Notes under the pieces: model-generated
The model's database searches: none
What the model saw: only the letters and a program-made list of their open reading frames with translations
What the model was told of the DNA's origin: nothing
From: Lewinella sp. IMCC34183
GTDB taxonomy: Bacteria; Bacteroidota; Bacteroidia; Chitinophagales; Saprospiraceae
Length of the DNA stretch: 64,000 nt
Assembly (NCBI RefSeq): GCF_003390915.1
Contig: NZ_QMEM01000011.1
Coordinates: forward strand, 52,324 to 116,323
Direction: 5' to 3'
Position numbers and translations under genes: made by a program
Part shown: piece after piece, positions 49,975 to 58,531 of the stretch
How positions within the stretch are numbered: the first letter of the stretch is position 1
Layout: each line of letters begins with the position of its first letter

Positions 49975-51696
49975 ATGAAATTCAATTCGCAGGGTGATGA
50001 GGAAGTCACCTACGACGCTATCGTAGTTGGCACCGGCATCAGCGGTGGCTGGGCCACGAAGGAGCTGACCGAAAAGGGGCTCAAGACACTGGTACTGGAA
50101 AAGGGCCGCATGGTCCAGCACGGCGATTACCCCACGGCCAACCTCGACACCTGGGACCTCGAACTCCAGAACAACGTGCCGGCCGAGGAAATCAAGGAGC
50201 ACTACCAGAAGCAGAACCGTACCGGCTATACCGTCAAACCACAGAGCAAGCACTGGTTCGTCAAGGACGACGAGCACCCCTACAGTGAAACCGAGCGCTT
50301 CGACTGGATGCGCGGCTACCACGTCGGCGGCCGCTCCATCATGTGGGGCCGCCACAGCTACCGCTGGAGCGACCTGGATTTCCAGGCCAACGCCCGGGAC
50401 GGAATCGCCACCCCGTGGCCCGTCGGTTACGACGAGATCGACCCCTGGTATACCTACGTCGAGACCTTCGCGGGCATCAGCGGCGAGAAGCTGGGGCTGT
50501 CCCAGCTGCCGGACGGCAACTTCCTGCCCATGATGCCCCTCAACTGCGTGGAGGACCAAGTACGCAAAGGCGTGGCCGAGAACATGGGCGGCCGGGTGGT
50601 CACCGCCGGTCGCGTAGCCCACCTGACGGCCTACGACCCCAGCGTTCACCTGGGCACCCGCGGGCAGTGCCAGTTCCGTAACCGCTGTATTCGCGGCTGT
50701 CCGTACGGCGGCTACTTCTGCAGCCTGTCTTCGACGCTGCCCGTGGCCCGCGGGACCAACAACATGACCCTGCGCCCCAACAGCTCGGTCTATAGTCTCA
50801 TCTACGACAAGGAAAACAAGCGCGCCCGGGGTGTACGCTTCCGCGACACCGAGACCGGCGAGGACCACGAGGCCTACGCCAAGGTCATTTTCCTCTGCGC
50901 ATCGGCTATCCCGAGCTCCTACATCGTGATGAATACCGAGCACGAGGAAGGCGTGACGCTCGACACCAGCGGCGAACTCGGCGGCAACGTCATGGACCAC
51001 CACTTCCGGGTGGGCGCCAACGGAGTCACCGACGATTTCGGCGACAAGATCGAGAAAGGCCGCAAGCCAAACGGGGTTTATATCCCCCGTTACCAGAATC
51101 TCGGCGACCGCAACAGCAAGAAAGATTACCTGCGCGGCTTCGGATACCAGGGCGGTGCCGGACGCGGCGGCTGGGGCCACCTGGTCCGCGAGATGAACGT
51201 GAAGATCGGACCGGACCTGAAGGACGCGCTCACCCGTCCCGGTAAGTGGAATATGGGCCTCACCGCCTTCGCCGAAACCCTCCCCGACACCAACAACCGG
51301 ATGACCCTCAACCGCGACGTCCTGGACAAGGATGGACTGCCTACCCTCACCTTCAACGCGAAGTGGGGCGAGAACGAGTACGCCATGGTCGACGACATGA
51401 TGAACGACGCCGCCGAGATGCTCGAGGCCGCCGGACTCAAGGACGTGCAGACCTACAATGCGCACTCCTACCCCGGCCTCGGTATCCACGAGATGGGCAT
51501 GGCCCGCATGGGCAGCAGCCCCAGCAACAGCGTGGTCGATAAGCACAACCGCCTGTGGGCCGCCCCGAACGTCTACATGACCGACGGTGCCTTCATGACC
51601 TCCGCTGCCTGCGTGAACCCCTCCCTGACCTACATGGCGTTTACGGCCCGCGCCGCGGACCATGCGGTCAACGAACTCAAAAAGATGAACATCTAG
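49975..51696 (+). CDS. GMC-family FAD-dependent oxidoreductase, large subunit
   Basis: The 573-residue protein has an FAD-binding start (YDAIVVGTGISGGWATKEL), the GMC block YHVGGRSIMWGRHSYRWS, and a Cys-rich stretch RCIRGCPYGGYFCS. The C-terminus carries GIHEMGMARMG and NVYMTDGAFMTSAACVNPSL, with the catalytic His-Asn pair. There is no signal peptide of its own. The next gene encodes a small Tat-type subunit. This two-gene arrangement matches gluconate 2-dehydrogenase or glucoside 3-dehydrogenase, where the small subunit carries the large one to the periplasm. Sugar specificity is unknown. Confidence 0.94.
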   Translation: MKFNSQGDEEVTYDAIVVGTGISGGWATKELTEKGLKTLVLEKGRMVQHGDYPTANLDTWDLELQNNVPAEEIKEHYQKQNRTGYTVKPQSKHWFVKDDEHPYSETERFDWMRGYHVGGRSIMWGRHSYRWSDLDFQANARDGIATPWPVGYDEIDPWYTYVETFAGISGEKLGLSQLPDGNFLPMMPLNCVEDQVRKGVAENMGGRVVTAGRVAHLTAYDPSVHLGTRGQCQFRNRCIRGCPYGGYFCSLSSTLPVARGTNNMTLRPNSSVYSLIYDKENKRARGVRFRDTETGEDHEAYAKVIFLCASAIPSSYIVMNTEHEEGVTLDTSGELGGNVMDHHFRVGANGVTDDFGDKIEKGRKPNGVYIPRYQNLGDRNSKKDYLRGFGYQGGAGRGGWGHLVREMNVKIGPDLKDALTRPGKWNMGLTAFAETLPDTNNRMTLNRDVLDKDGLPTLTFNAKWGENEYAMVDDMMNDAAEMLEAAGLKDVQTYNAHSYPGLGIHEMGMARMGSSPSNSVVDKHNRLWAAPNVYMTDGAFMTSAACVNPSLTYMAFTARAADHAVNELKKMNI

Positions 51697-51700
51697 GACG

Positions 51701-52321
51701 ATGAAAAGAAGAGAATTACTGCGGTATACCGCCTACATCACCGGCATGGCCGTGAGCGCCCCGGTGGCCTCGGCCCTGCTGGCCGGCTGCAAACGCGACG
51801 AAGCCGTCGCGGCGGGCGAAGCCGTCTACACCCCCGACTTCTTCAACGAAAAGGAGTACGAATTCATCTCGCGGCTGTCCGATACGATGATCCCCACCAC
51901 CGATACCCCCGGGGCCCTCGACGTGGGCGTACCCGAGATGGTAGACAAGATGGTCGGTCAGGTGTACGGCGAAGAAGCGCGCGAAAACTTCCGCGACGGC
52001 CTCCAGGAGCTGATGAAGCGCATGGACGGCGAGGATGCCGACAACCCGAGCTTCACCGGACTGGAGAACGACCAGGCCCTGATCTACCTCCAGGACCAGG
52101 ATATGCACTACAAGGACCCCGACACCGACTGGGATACAATCCCCGAGGTGGAGGCCTCAGCCCGCGCCGTGTACTTCGACCTCAAGTCGCAGATCGTAGG
52201 TGCCTGGTTCAACAGCGAACCGATCGGTACGGAGGTGCTCGCTTACGATCCCGTCCCCGGCGAGTACATTCCCTGTGGCGACCTGCAGGAATTGACCGGC
52301 GGTAAGGCGTGGGCCATCTGA
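51701..52321 (+). CDS. Gluconate 2-dehydrogenase subunit 3-like, Tat-exported
   Basis: The 206-residue protein begins MKRRELLRYTAYITGMAVSA and continues to LLAGC, combining a twin-arginine motif (RRELLRY) with a possible lipidation Cys. The domain shows FNEKEYEFISRLSDTMIPTT and GALDVGVPEMVDKMVGQVY, typical of the gluconate 2-dehydrogenase subunit 3 family. It starts 4 bases after the GMC gene. The Tat translocase component TatC is encoded 3 kb downstream. Its likely role is to chaperone the folded flavoprotein across the membrane. Confidence 0.93.
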   Translation: MKRRELLRYTAYITGMAVSAPVASALLAGCKRDEAVAAGEAVYTPDFFNEKEYEFISRLSDTMIPTTDTPGALDVGVPEMVDKMVGQVYGEEARENFRDGLQELMKRMDGEDADNPSFTGLENDQALIYLQDQDMHYKDPDTDWDTIPEVEASARAVYFDLKSQIVGAWFNSEPIGTEVLAYDPVPGEYIPCGDLQELTGGKAWAI

Positions 52322-52369
52322 CCCGCTTCCGGCCCCCGGCCGGACGACAAAAGCTTACAGTATCATCAG

Positions 52370-52406
52370 GGAGTGGGGAGGCGCAAGCCTCCCGCTCCTT
52401 TTTTTT
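52370..52406 (+). terminator. Rho-independent terminator after the GMC operon
   Basis: A GC-rich stem (GGAGTGGGGAGGC with GCCTCCCGCTCC, loop GCAA, one mismatch) is followed by eight T. The T-run overlaps the TAA stop of the convergent permease gene. Confidence 0.88.
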
Positions 52407-53661
52407 ATCCCGCCAGGGTACGGTGTACGTCGGTCCGCGCGGCGCGGAAGGCCGGTACCGCCGCGGCCAGTGCCCCGACCACTACGGCGGCTACCAGCAA
52501 CCAGCCCTCTTCCGGCAAGAAGACCAGCGCACGAAAATCGTAGCGGTACGCCTCCGAGAAGTAGCGGGCGATGAATACCAAACCGAGGTGACTGACAAGC
52601 AGGCCCGCCAGCGCACCGGCCACCGCCGTGAGGGTACCCTCCAGCAACAGCAGGCCGAACAGCTTGCCCGGGGCCGCCCCGAGGCTGCGGAGCAGAGCGA
52701 GCTCTCCCCGCCGGCGGTCGAGTGATCCGTACAGCCCGATAAAGATGCTGAGGATGCTTACTCCCACGACCACGTAGCCCAGTTGCCGCAGCACCTCCTC
52801 ACCCTGGCCTACGGTCGCGTATAGCTCGGCCAGCTGAATGCTCGGCGTTACGGCCTGCATCTCCGTGTTCTCATTGATGCTCCGCTGCATGTTCAAGCCT
52901 GCGACGCTGGTGCCGCGAAATTTGAGCAGTACCGACGTGATTGACCGGTCGGTGTACTCACTGAGCGGGCCACGGACGTTGTAGTGTTCGCCATCGCGGT
53001 GTTCGCCGTCGTGATCGTGATCGTCGTGGCCATGGACGTCGTGCACCGCCCACAGGCTTTCGGTGGGGGTGAGCAGCACCAGGTCGGCAACGGTCCCGGT
53101 GGGGGCCAGGATACCCATCACCCGAAAGGCCGGCGCGTCGCGGTGGGTGAGATCATCGTCCTCGATAAGCCCGTGACTGCTCCGAAAGGTGTCCCCTACC
53201 TCGAGGGCAAGTTCGCGGGCGGCCGTTGCTCCGGCTACTACGTCCATGACGCTGGACCACATATCACCCTCCGCCAGACTTGCGTCGTACAGGTCGAGGA
53301 AGGTGGGTCGGGTACCCACGATGCGCCGCCCCCGGTAGGAATCGCCGAGAGAAAGGGGCACGCCCAATTCTATGTAGGGATGCTCGGGATTGAGGAAGGG
53401 GAGCACGCCAGCCAGTGGCACGTTTCCGGTGGGCGAACTGATGTGGTACATGCTCGACATCATAAGCTGGAGCGGGCTGCCCTTGGCCCCCACCACCAGG
53501 TCGATGCCGGCCAGGTTGCGGTCAAATTGTTGCTCCAGTTGCCAGTTCAGGAGCAGGATAATACTGATGAGGCCCGCACCAAGGGCGGCGAGCAGTACGC
53601 TAAGGGCGGTCGTCCAGGGGCGGTAGAGGAGGTTGCGCCAGGCCAGGGTGAAGAGGGACAT
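52405..53661 (-). CDS. FtsX/MacB-type ABC transporter permease with His-rich loop
   Basis: The 418-residue permease has one N-terminal membrane segment (ALSVLLAALGAGLISIILLL), a large periplasmic domain, and three C-terminal segments (VVVGVSILSIFIGLYGSLDR; LFGLLLLEGTLTAVAGALAG; GWLLVAAVVVGALAAAVPAF). The periplasmic domain contains HGHDDHDHDGEHRDGEH at about 205-222, a likely metal-binding stretch. It follows the ATPase gene by 6 bases. Permeases of this class work as mechanotransmitters or lipoprotein/peptide exporters. The His-rich loop hints at a metal-linked substrate. Confidence 0.92.
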   Translation of the reverse strand: MSLFTLAWRNLLYRPWTTALSVLLAALGAGLISIILLLNWQLEQQFDRNLAGIDLVVGAKGSPLQLMMSSMYHISSPTGNVPLAGVLPFLNPEHPYIELGVPLSLGDSYRGRRIVGTRPTFLDLYDASLAEGDMWSSVMDVVAGATAARELALEVGDTFRSSHGLIEDDDLTHRDAPAFRVMGILAPTGTVADLVLLTPTESLWAVHDVHGHDDHDHDGEHRDGEHYNVRGPLSEYTDRSITSVLLKFRGTSVAGLNMQRSINENTEMQAVTPSIQLAELYATVGQGEEVLRQLGYVVVGVSILSIFIGLYGSLDRRRGELALLRSLGAAPGKLFGLLLLEGTLTAVAGALAGLLVSHLGLVFIARYFSEAYRYDFRALVFLPEEGWLLVAAVVVGALAAAVPAFRAARTDVHRTLAG

Positions 53662-53667
53662 GGGCGA

Positions 53668-54318
53668 TCAGTTGGCTGGGGCGGGTTCGGAAAGTTCGAC
53701 GACCCGGGGAAAGTCCCCGCGCAGCCGTTCGTCGTGGGTCACCACTACCAGCACGGCGCCGAGCTCGGCGGCGCGGCTACGCAGCAGCGCGCTTACCCGG
53801 CTGGCGTTGCGGTTGTCGAGGGCGCTGGTGGGCTCGTCTGCCAGAATGAGCTTGGGCCGGTTCACGAGGGCGCGCGCGATGGTGACCCGTTGCTGCTCGC
53901 CCACGCTGAGGCGGCCGGGCCGCTGGTCGGCGTACCGGTCGATGCCCAGCCCCTCGAGGGTGGTACGCAGCAGGCGGGTGTCGGGCGGCAGGCCGGCGGT
54001 CCGGCGGGCCAGGGCCAGGTTTTCGGTTACCGTGAGTGCCTCCAGGAAGTAGGCGCGCTGGAACACCAGCCCGATGTTCCTCCCCCGGAAGCGGTCGAGC
54101 GCCGCACCGCGGAGGGCGGAGTAGTCCGTACCGTCCAGCCGGGTACGCCCGCCGGCGGGCGTGAGTACGCCGGCCAGCAGGTGCAGCCAGGTAGACTTGC
54201 CGGCACCGCTGGGGCCGAGCAGCAGGGCCCGGTCGCCGGCCGCGACTTGCAGGTCCGGAAATCGGAAGCTAAGCGCCGCGCCCGGGTAGCGGTAAGTGAG
54301 GTCGTGTGTCTCTAGCAC
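53668..54318 (-). CDS. LolD/MacB-type ABC transporter ATP-binding protein
   Basis: The 216-residue ATPase starts at a GTG (MLETHDLTYRYPGAALSFRF). It has LLLGPSGAGKSTWLHLLAG (Walker A), IGLVFQRAYFLEALTVTEN (Q-loop), LSVGEQQRVTIARALVNRP (signature), LILADEPTSALDN (Walker B) and VVVTHDERL (H-loop). Its length and the LSVGEQQR signature are typical of LolD-class proteins that pair with FtsX-like permeases, as here. Confidence 0.95.
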   Translation of the reverse strand: MLETHDLTYRYPGAALSFRFPDLQVAAGDRALLLGPSGAGKSTWLHLLAGVLTPAGGRTRLDGTDYSALRGAALDRFRGRNIGLVFQRAYFLEALTVTENLALARRTAGLPPDTRLLRTTLEGLGIDRYADQRPGRLSVGEQQRVTIARALVNRPKLILADEPTSALDNRNASRVSALLRSRAAELGAVLVVVTHDERLRGDFPRVVELSEPAPAN

Positions 54319-54400
54319 GCCCTAAAGGTAAAGCGCCGTGCCGACCCGGAGCTCACCAACAACCGCCCCGTGGTCCTGCGCGTTACCTCTGCCAGAGGCT

Positions 54401-55261
54401 ATGCAAAACAAAACTGTACTCATCACGGGCGCCAACGACGGCATCGGTAAGGCTACGGCCGAGCGCCTGGCACGGAAGGGGGCCCACCTGGTGCTCGCCT
54501 GCCGGGACGAGACGAACGCCCAGCGTACGGCCGACTGGCTGGTCAAGACCACCGGCAACGAGAAGATAGATACCCTGCCCCTCGACCTGGCGGACCTGCG
54601 GAGCGTACGGTCCGCCTCGGAGCTTTTCCTGGCGGATTACCCCCGCCTGGACGTGCTCATCAACAACGCCGGAGTCTACTGCGAATCGCTGGAACGCACC
54701 CGCGACGGCTACGAGTTGCAGTTCGGCGTCAACCACCTCGGGCACTTCCTGCTGACCCTCAACCTCCTGCCCGCCATGCAGTGCGCCAGCCTCTGTAGCC
54801 GCGTCATCAACGTGGCCAGCGCCATGCACGCCAATGGGGGCATCGACTTCGGCAACCTGCGCGGCGAGCGGGGCGCGAAGGCCTACGACGGCAGCGCCGC
54901 CTACGCCCAGAGCAAACTGGCCAACGTGCTATTCACCAAGGAGCTCAACCGCCGCCACGGGACCGAGCTTACCACCAACTGCCTCCACCCCGGCGTGGTG
55001 GGGACTTCCCTGGCCAACAAGAAGGGCAAGCTGCTGACAAAAACCATCTGGTCGCTCTACAAGCCCTTCGCCCGCTCCCCGCGGCGGGGCGCCGATACGA
55101 GCGTATACCTGGCCAGCAGCCCGGAAGTGCAGGAAGTCTCGGGCCGCTACTTCAACCCCTCGCAGTGCCTGATCAAGCCCTCGCCCACGGCCTGCAATGC
55201 GCAACTCGCCCGACGCCTTTGGGAATACAGTGAAGAGGCCGTAGGGGAATTTCTGCTCTAA
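54401..55261 (+). CDS. Short-chain dehydrogenase/reductase
   Basis: The 286-residue SDR starts MQNKTVLITGANDGIGKATA, with the TGxxxGIG NAD(P)-binding motif. LINNAGVYCESLER, FGVNHLGHFLLTLNLL, INVASAMHANGG (catalytic Ser) and YAQSKLANVLFTKEL (Tyr-x3-Lys) complete the classical fold. The sequence is closest in look to retinol-dehydrogenase/WW-domain oxidoreductase-type SDRs. Substrate is unknown. A TACCTCTG box 13 bases upstream resembles a -7 promoter with one mismatch. Confidence 0.92.
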   Translation: MQNKTVLITGANDGIGKATAERLARKGAHLVLACRDETNAQRTADWLVKTTGNEKIDTLPLDLADLRSVRSASELFLADYPRLDVLINNAGVYCESLERTRDGYELQFGVNHLGHFLLTLNLLPAMQCASLCSRVINVASAMHANGGIDFGNLRGERGAKAYDGSAAYAQSKLANVLFTKELNRRHGTELTTNCLHPGVVGTSLANKKGKLLTKTIWSLYKPFARSPRRGADTSVYLASSPEVQEVSGRYFNPSQCLIKPSPTACNAQLARRLWEYSEEAVGEFLL

Positions 55262-55287
55262 ACTAGACTAGGTAGTACCTTCGCGCC

Positions 55288-56154
55288 ATGCCACTGGATC
55301 AACAGGACGTAGATACTTGGAAGTACGACGAGGCCGGCAAGCCCGTTCCCGAAGTGGAGAAGGAAATGTCCTTCATCGACCACCTCGAGGAATTGCGCTG
55401 GCACATCATGCGTGCCCTCGTCGCGATTTGCGTGACGGGTATCCTGCTCTTCATCTTCAACGATTTCTACTTTACGTACATTCTTTACGGCCCGCTGCGC
55501 GAGGATTTCCTGAGCTACCGGATGTTCTGCCGGCTGTCCGATTACCTGGGTACCGGCGGTACGCTTTGCTTTCATCCGCCCCAGGTACTGGTGCAGGCTA
55601 CCGAATTCGGTGAGCAGTTTATTACGGCCGTGAAGATGGCCTTCATCGGGGGCTTTGTCCTCGCCTTTCCGTACGTCTTCTACGAGATCTGGTCGTTCGT
55701 GCGGCCCGGCCTCTACCCGGCCGAACAGAAGGCCACGCGGTGGGTGATCGTCATCTGTTCCTTCCTGTTCTTTCTTGGTGTCAGCTTTGGCTTCTTCGTC
55801 GTGGCCCCCTTCGGTACCAACTTCCTGATGGGCTTCGAGGTGGGTGGTACGGTCAACCAACCCAAGATGGACTCCGTGATCAGCTACATGATCATGTTCA
55901 CGCTGCCCGCCGCCCTCATTTTCGAGCTGCCCGTGCTGGTCTACTTCCTGGCGAAGTTCGGACTGATTACCGCCGAGGCCATGCGGCAGTACCGTCGCCA
56001 TAGTATCATCGGTATCCTCATCCTGTCGGCCCTGCTGACGCCCCCCGACGTAGTCACCCAGATCCTGATCGCGGTACCGCTGTACACTCTTTACGAAATT
56101 TCAATCTTCGTCGCCAAGAGCGCGCAACGTCAGTACGAAGCCTCCCTGCAATAG
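55288..56154 (+). CDS. tatC: Twin-arginine translocase subunit TatC
   Basis: The 288-residue protein has the signature MSFIDHLEELRWHIMRAL near the start, six membrane segments, and the internal block FYEIWSFVRPGLYPAEQKAT typical of TatC. The periplasmic loop between segments 1 and 2 is longer than in Escherichia coli. It is the substrate-recognising subunit of the Tat system. No tatA/B gene is visible in the window. The Tat-type signal at 51701 is a plausible client. Confidence 0.96.
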   Translation: MPLDQQDVDTWKYDEAGKPVPEVEKEMSFIDHLEELRWHIMRALVAICVTGILLFIFNDFYFTYILYGPLREDFLSYRMFCRLSDYLGTGGTLCFHPPQVLVQATEFGEQFITAVKMAFIGGFVLAFPYVFYEIWSFVRPGLYPAEQKATRWVIVICSFLFFLGVSFGFFVVAPFGTNFLMGFEVGGTVNQPKMDSVISYMIMFTLPAALIFELPVLVYFLAKFGLITAEAMRQYRRHSIIGILILSALLTPPDVVTQILIAVPLYTLYEISIFVAKSAQRQYEASLQ

Positions 56155-56196
56155 CCGGGCGGCGGTGCGCAGGTGCCGTGTAAATTTAATTCAGCC

Positions 56197-56808
56197 ATGT
56201 TTATCATACCACCCTACATCCGCTTCGCGCTGATCGCCGCCGGCCTCATCGGGGGCATCGCCCTGTGGATCTCCTTCGGGTTCTGGTACGGCTTCCCCTT
56301 CCTGCTGGCCGGCATCATCCTGCTGCTGGGCTACATCTTCCTCGGTACCGTCGGCCCCGCGGCCAAGGCCGTGCAGGTGCAGGACTTCGACCGCGGCGAA
56401 AAGCTCCTCAACCTGACCCTCAAGCCCGAGTGGCTCTACAGCGCCAACCGCGCCTTCTACTACATGATGCGCGGCACCATCGCCCTCAGCCGCAAGGACC
56501 TCAATGCCGCCGAAGGCTGGCTGAAGCAGGCCGACAGCATCGACGTACCCACCGCCAATGAGAAGGCCATGCTCAAACTGCAGCTCGCCCAGATCGAGGC
56601 CAACCGCCGCAACTTCGGTGCCGCCAAGAAGTACCTCAAGGCCGCCAAGGAAACGAACGTCAAACTGCCCCAGATCACCGAGCAGATCGACATGCTCGAC
56701 ACCGCCCTGCGGCAGTCCGGCCAGGTAAAGGCCGCCCAGCGCATGGGCAAGGAAGGCCACCAGATGATGGCCCGGGGCGGCAAGCGGCGGCGCCCCAAGG
56801 GCCGGTAG
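56197..56808 (+). CDS. Membrane protein with TPR-like region
   Basis: The ATG at 56197 gives 203 residues starting MFIIPPYIRFALIAAGLIGG. Two hydrophobic segments occupy the first about 50 residues. The rest is helical with a TPR-like pattern (FYYMMRGTIALSRKDLNAAE; QLAQIEANRRNFGAAKKYLK), and a basic tail (GGKRRRPKGR). The topology suggests a scaffold with a cytoplasmic helical domain. I do not recognise a named family, but similar small TPR membrane proteins are common in Bacteroidota. Confidence 0.8.
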   Translation: MFIIPPYIRFALIAAGLIGGIALWISFGFWYGFPFLLAGIILLLGYIFLGTVGPAAKAVQVQDFDRGEKLLNLTLKPEWLYSANRAFYYMMRGTIALSRKDLNAAEGWLKQADSIDVPTANEKAMLKLQLAQIEANRRNFGAAKKYLKAAKETNVKLPQITEQIDMLDTALRQSGQVKAAQRMGKEGHQMMARGGKRRRPKGR

Positions 56809-56810
56809 GG

Positions 56811-57366
56811 AGGAAATTTACAATTTACGATTTACCAAGTACCATTTACAATTTGCGGCTCTGCTCGCTTCGCTCGTCTGCCGCCTGGGGCAGGCCTGTA
56901 GCTTGGCCTTGCTGCATTGGGTAGCCGGATCGGCCCACGTTCAAGTGTGGCCGCCGCACCCGCGGCCCCGCCACGGCGCTACGCCTAGCGAGCTGAGCCG
57001 CCAAATGGTACTTGGTAGATGGTACTTGGTAAATCGTACATCTCCTACCCCCCGAGCGCAGCGAGCAAAGCCGCAAATGGTACTTAGTAGATGGTACTTG
57101 GTAAATCGTACATCTCCCACCCCGCCGAGCGCAGCGAGCAAAGCCGCAAATGGTAAATTTTAAATTTTAAATCGTACATCTTCCACCCCCCGAGCGCAGC
57201 GAGCAAAGCCGCAAATGGTACTTGGTATATGGTACTTAGTAAATCGTACATCTCCCACCCCACGAGCGCAGCGAGCAGAGCCGCAAATTGTAAATTTTAC
57301 ATCTCCTCCCCCACAACCGCAGCAAGTAAGCCGCAAAATGGTACCTGCTAAACCGTAAATCCTACT
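56811..57366. repeat. Array of about 65-73 bp units with an inverted first copy
   Basis: A unit of the form CGAGCGCAGCGAGCAAAGCC-GCAAATGGTACTTGGTA-AATCGTACATCTCC recurs at about 57053, 57125, 57190 and 57263, with degenerate copies at about 56988 and 57315. Inside it, TACTTGGTA and TACTTAGTA alternate. At 56811-56876 the same unit occurs in reverse orientation, so the array is flanked by an inverted copy. It fills the whole gap between the TPR protein and hemW; I see no gene in it. Confidence 0.85.
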
Positions 57367-57367
57367 C

Positions 57368-58531
57368 TTGCTCTACCTCCACATCCCCTTCTGCAAGCAG
57401 GCCTGCAGCTACTGCAACTTCCACTTCAGCACCAACCTGAAGGGTAAGGAAGGGGTATTGGGGGGCATGCTGCGCGAGCTGGCGGTACGGCGGGAAGAAC
57501 TGCCGGCCGGGTCCGTACCGACCATCTACTTCGGTGGGGGTACGCCCTCGTTACTTTCGGGCGGGGAGCTCGAAGCCTTTTTCCGGGCCCTGCAGGACCA
57601 CGGCTACTGGAACGGCGCGCCGGACACCGAAATCACCCTGGAGGCCAACCCGGACGACCTGGACGCGGAAACCGTAGCCATGCTGGCCGACAGCCCCGTG
57701 AACCGGCTGAGTATCGGCATCCAAAGTTTTGACGAGGAAGACCTCCGGTTCATGCACCGGGCCCATAACGCCCGCGAGGCCCGCTCGGCCGTCGAGAAGG
57801 TACGCGCCGCGGGATTCGACAACCTGAGTATCGACCTCATCTACGGCGGACAGACGACCAGCGATGCCACCTGGCGCGAAAACCTCCGCATCGCCACCGA
57901 CCTCAGCGTGCGCCACATTGCCTCCTACGCCCTGACTGTGGAACCGAAGACGGCCCTGGGCCACCGGGTAGCTACGGGGGCCGTGCCCGACACCGACGAC
58001 GGAAAGTTTGCCCGGCAGTTCGCCCTGCTGATCGACCACCTGGAAGCGGCCGGTTTCGAGCAGTACGAGATCTCCAACTTCGCGGTGCCCGGCTACCGGA
58101 GCCGGCACAACAGCGGCTACTGGACGGGGCAGCCCTACCTCGGCGTGGGCCCGGGCGCGCACAGCTTCGATGGGCACTTCCGTAGGCGCTGGAACGTCAG
58201 TAACAACGCACGCTACGCCCGGGCGTGGGAAGACATCACCGACGGAGGAGGCTTCGCTACGGCGCTGGACCTACTCTACGAAGAGGAACACCTGAGCCGC
58301 GACGACCGGTACAACGAGTACGTAATGACCGCCCTGCGCCGCCGGGAAGGGGTGGACCTGTCAGAACTGGAAAGCCGGTTCGGCTCCAGTATGCTGCGCC
58401 ACTTTGTGCGGGAGACGCGTGCCGACCTGACGGCCGGCCGGCTTGAACTGACCCCTGCGGGCGACCGCTGCCGGCTCACCCGAGCGGGACTGCCGCTGGC
58501 CGACGGCGTAGCCGCCGCCGCCTTTGTTTAG
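57368..58531 (+). CDS. hemW: Radical SAM protein HemW
   Basis: The 387-residue protein starts at a TTG (MLYLHIPFCKQACSYCNFHF); no other start is open because of an upstream stop. CKQACSYCNF is the Fe4S4-binding C-x3-C-x2-C-x-F motif of the HemN/HemW family. IYFGGGTPSLLS, ITLEANPDDLDAE, NRLSIGIQSFDEEDLRFMHR and SIDLIYGGQTTSDATW follow. The shorter N-terminus and HemW-type ending separate it from coproporphyrinogen oxidase HemN. It probably handles haem insertion. The gene directly abuts the repeat array. Confidence 0.94.
   Translation: MLYLHIPFCKQACSYCNFHFSTNLKGKEGVLGGMLRELAVRREELPAGSVPTIYFGGGTPSLLSGGELEAFFRALQDHGYWNGAPDTEITLEANPDDLDAETVAMLADSPVNRLSIGIQSFDEEDLRFMHRAHNAREARSAVEKVRAAGFDNLSIDLIYGGQTTSDATWRENLRIATDLSVRHIASYALTVEPKTALGHRVATGAVPDTDDGKFARQFALLIDHLEAAGFEQYEISNFAVPGYRSRHNSGYWTGQPYLGVGPGAHSFDGHFRRRWNVSNNARYARAWEDITDGGGFATALDLLYEEEHLSRDDRYNEYVMTALRRREGVDLSELESRFGSSMLRHFVRETRADLTAGRLELTPAGDRCRLTRAGLPLADGVAAAAFV

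Noticed and set aside
49855..51663. Long minus-strand frame (602 codons) opposite the GMC gene
   Set aside because: It mirrors the GC-rich codon pattern of the GMC oxidoreductase, which has clear FAD and catalytic motifs; the antisense frame has none.
56903..57366. CRISPR array at the 56.8-57.4 kb repeats
   Set aside because: Units follow each other without unique spacers, lengths vary from 65 to 73 bases, one copy is inverted, and no cas gene is near.
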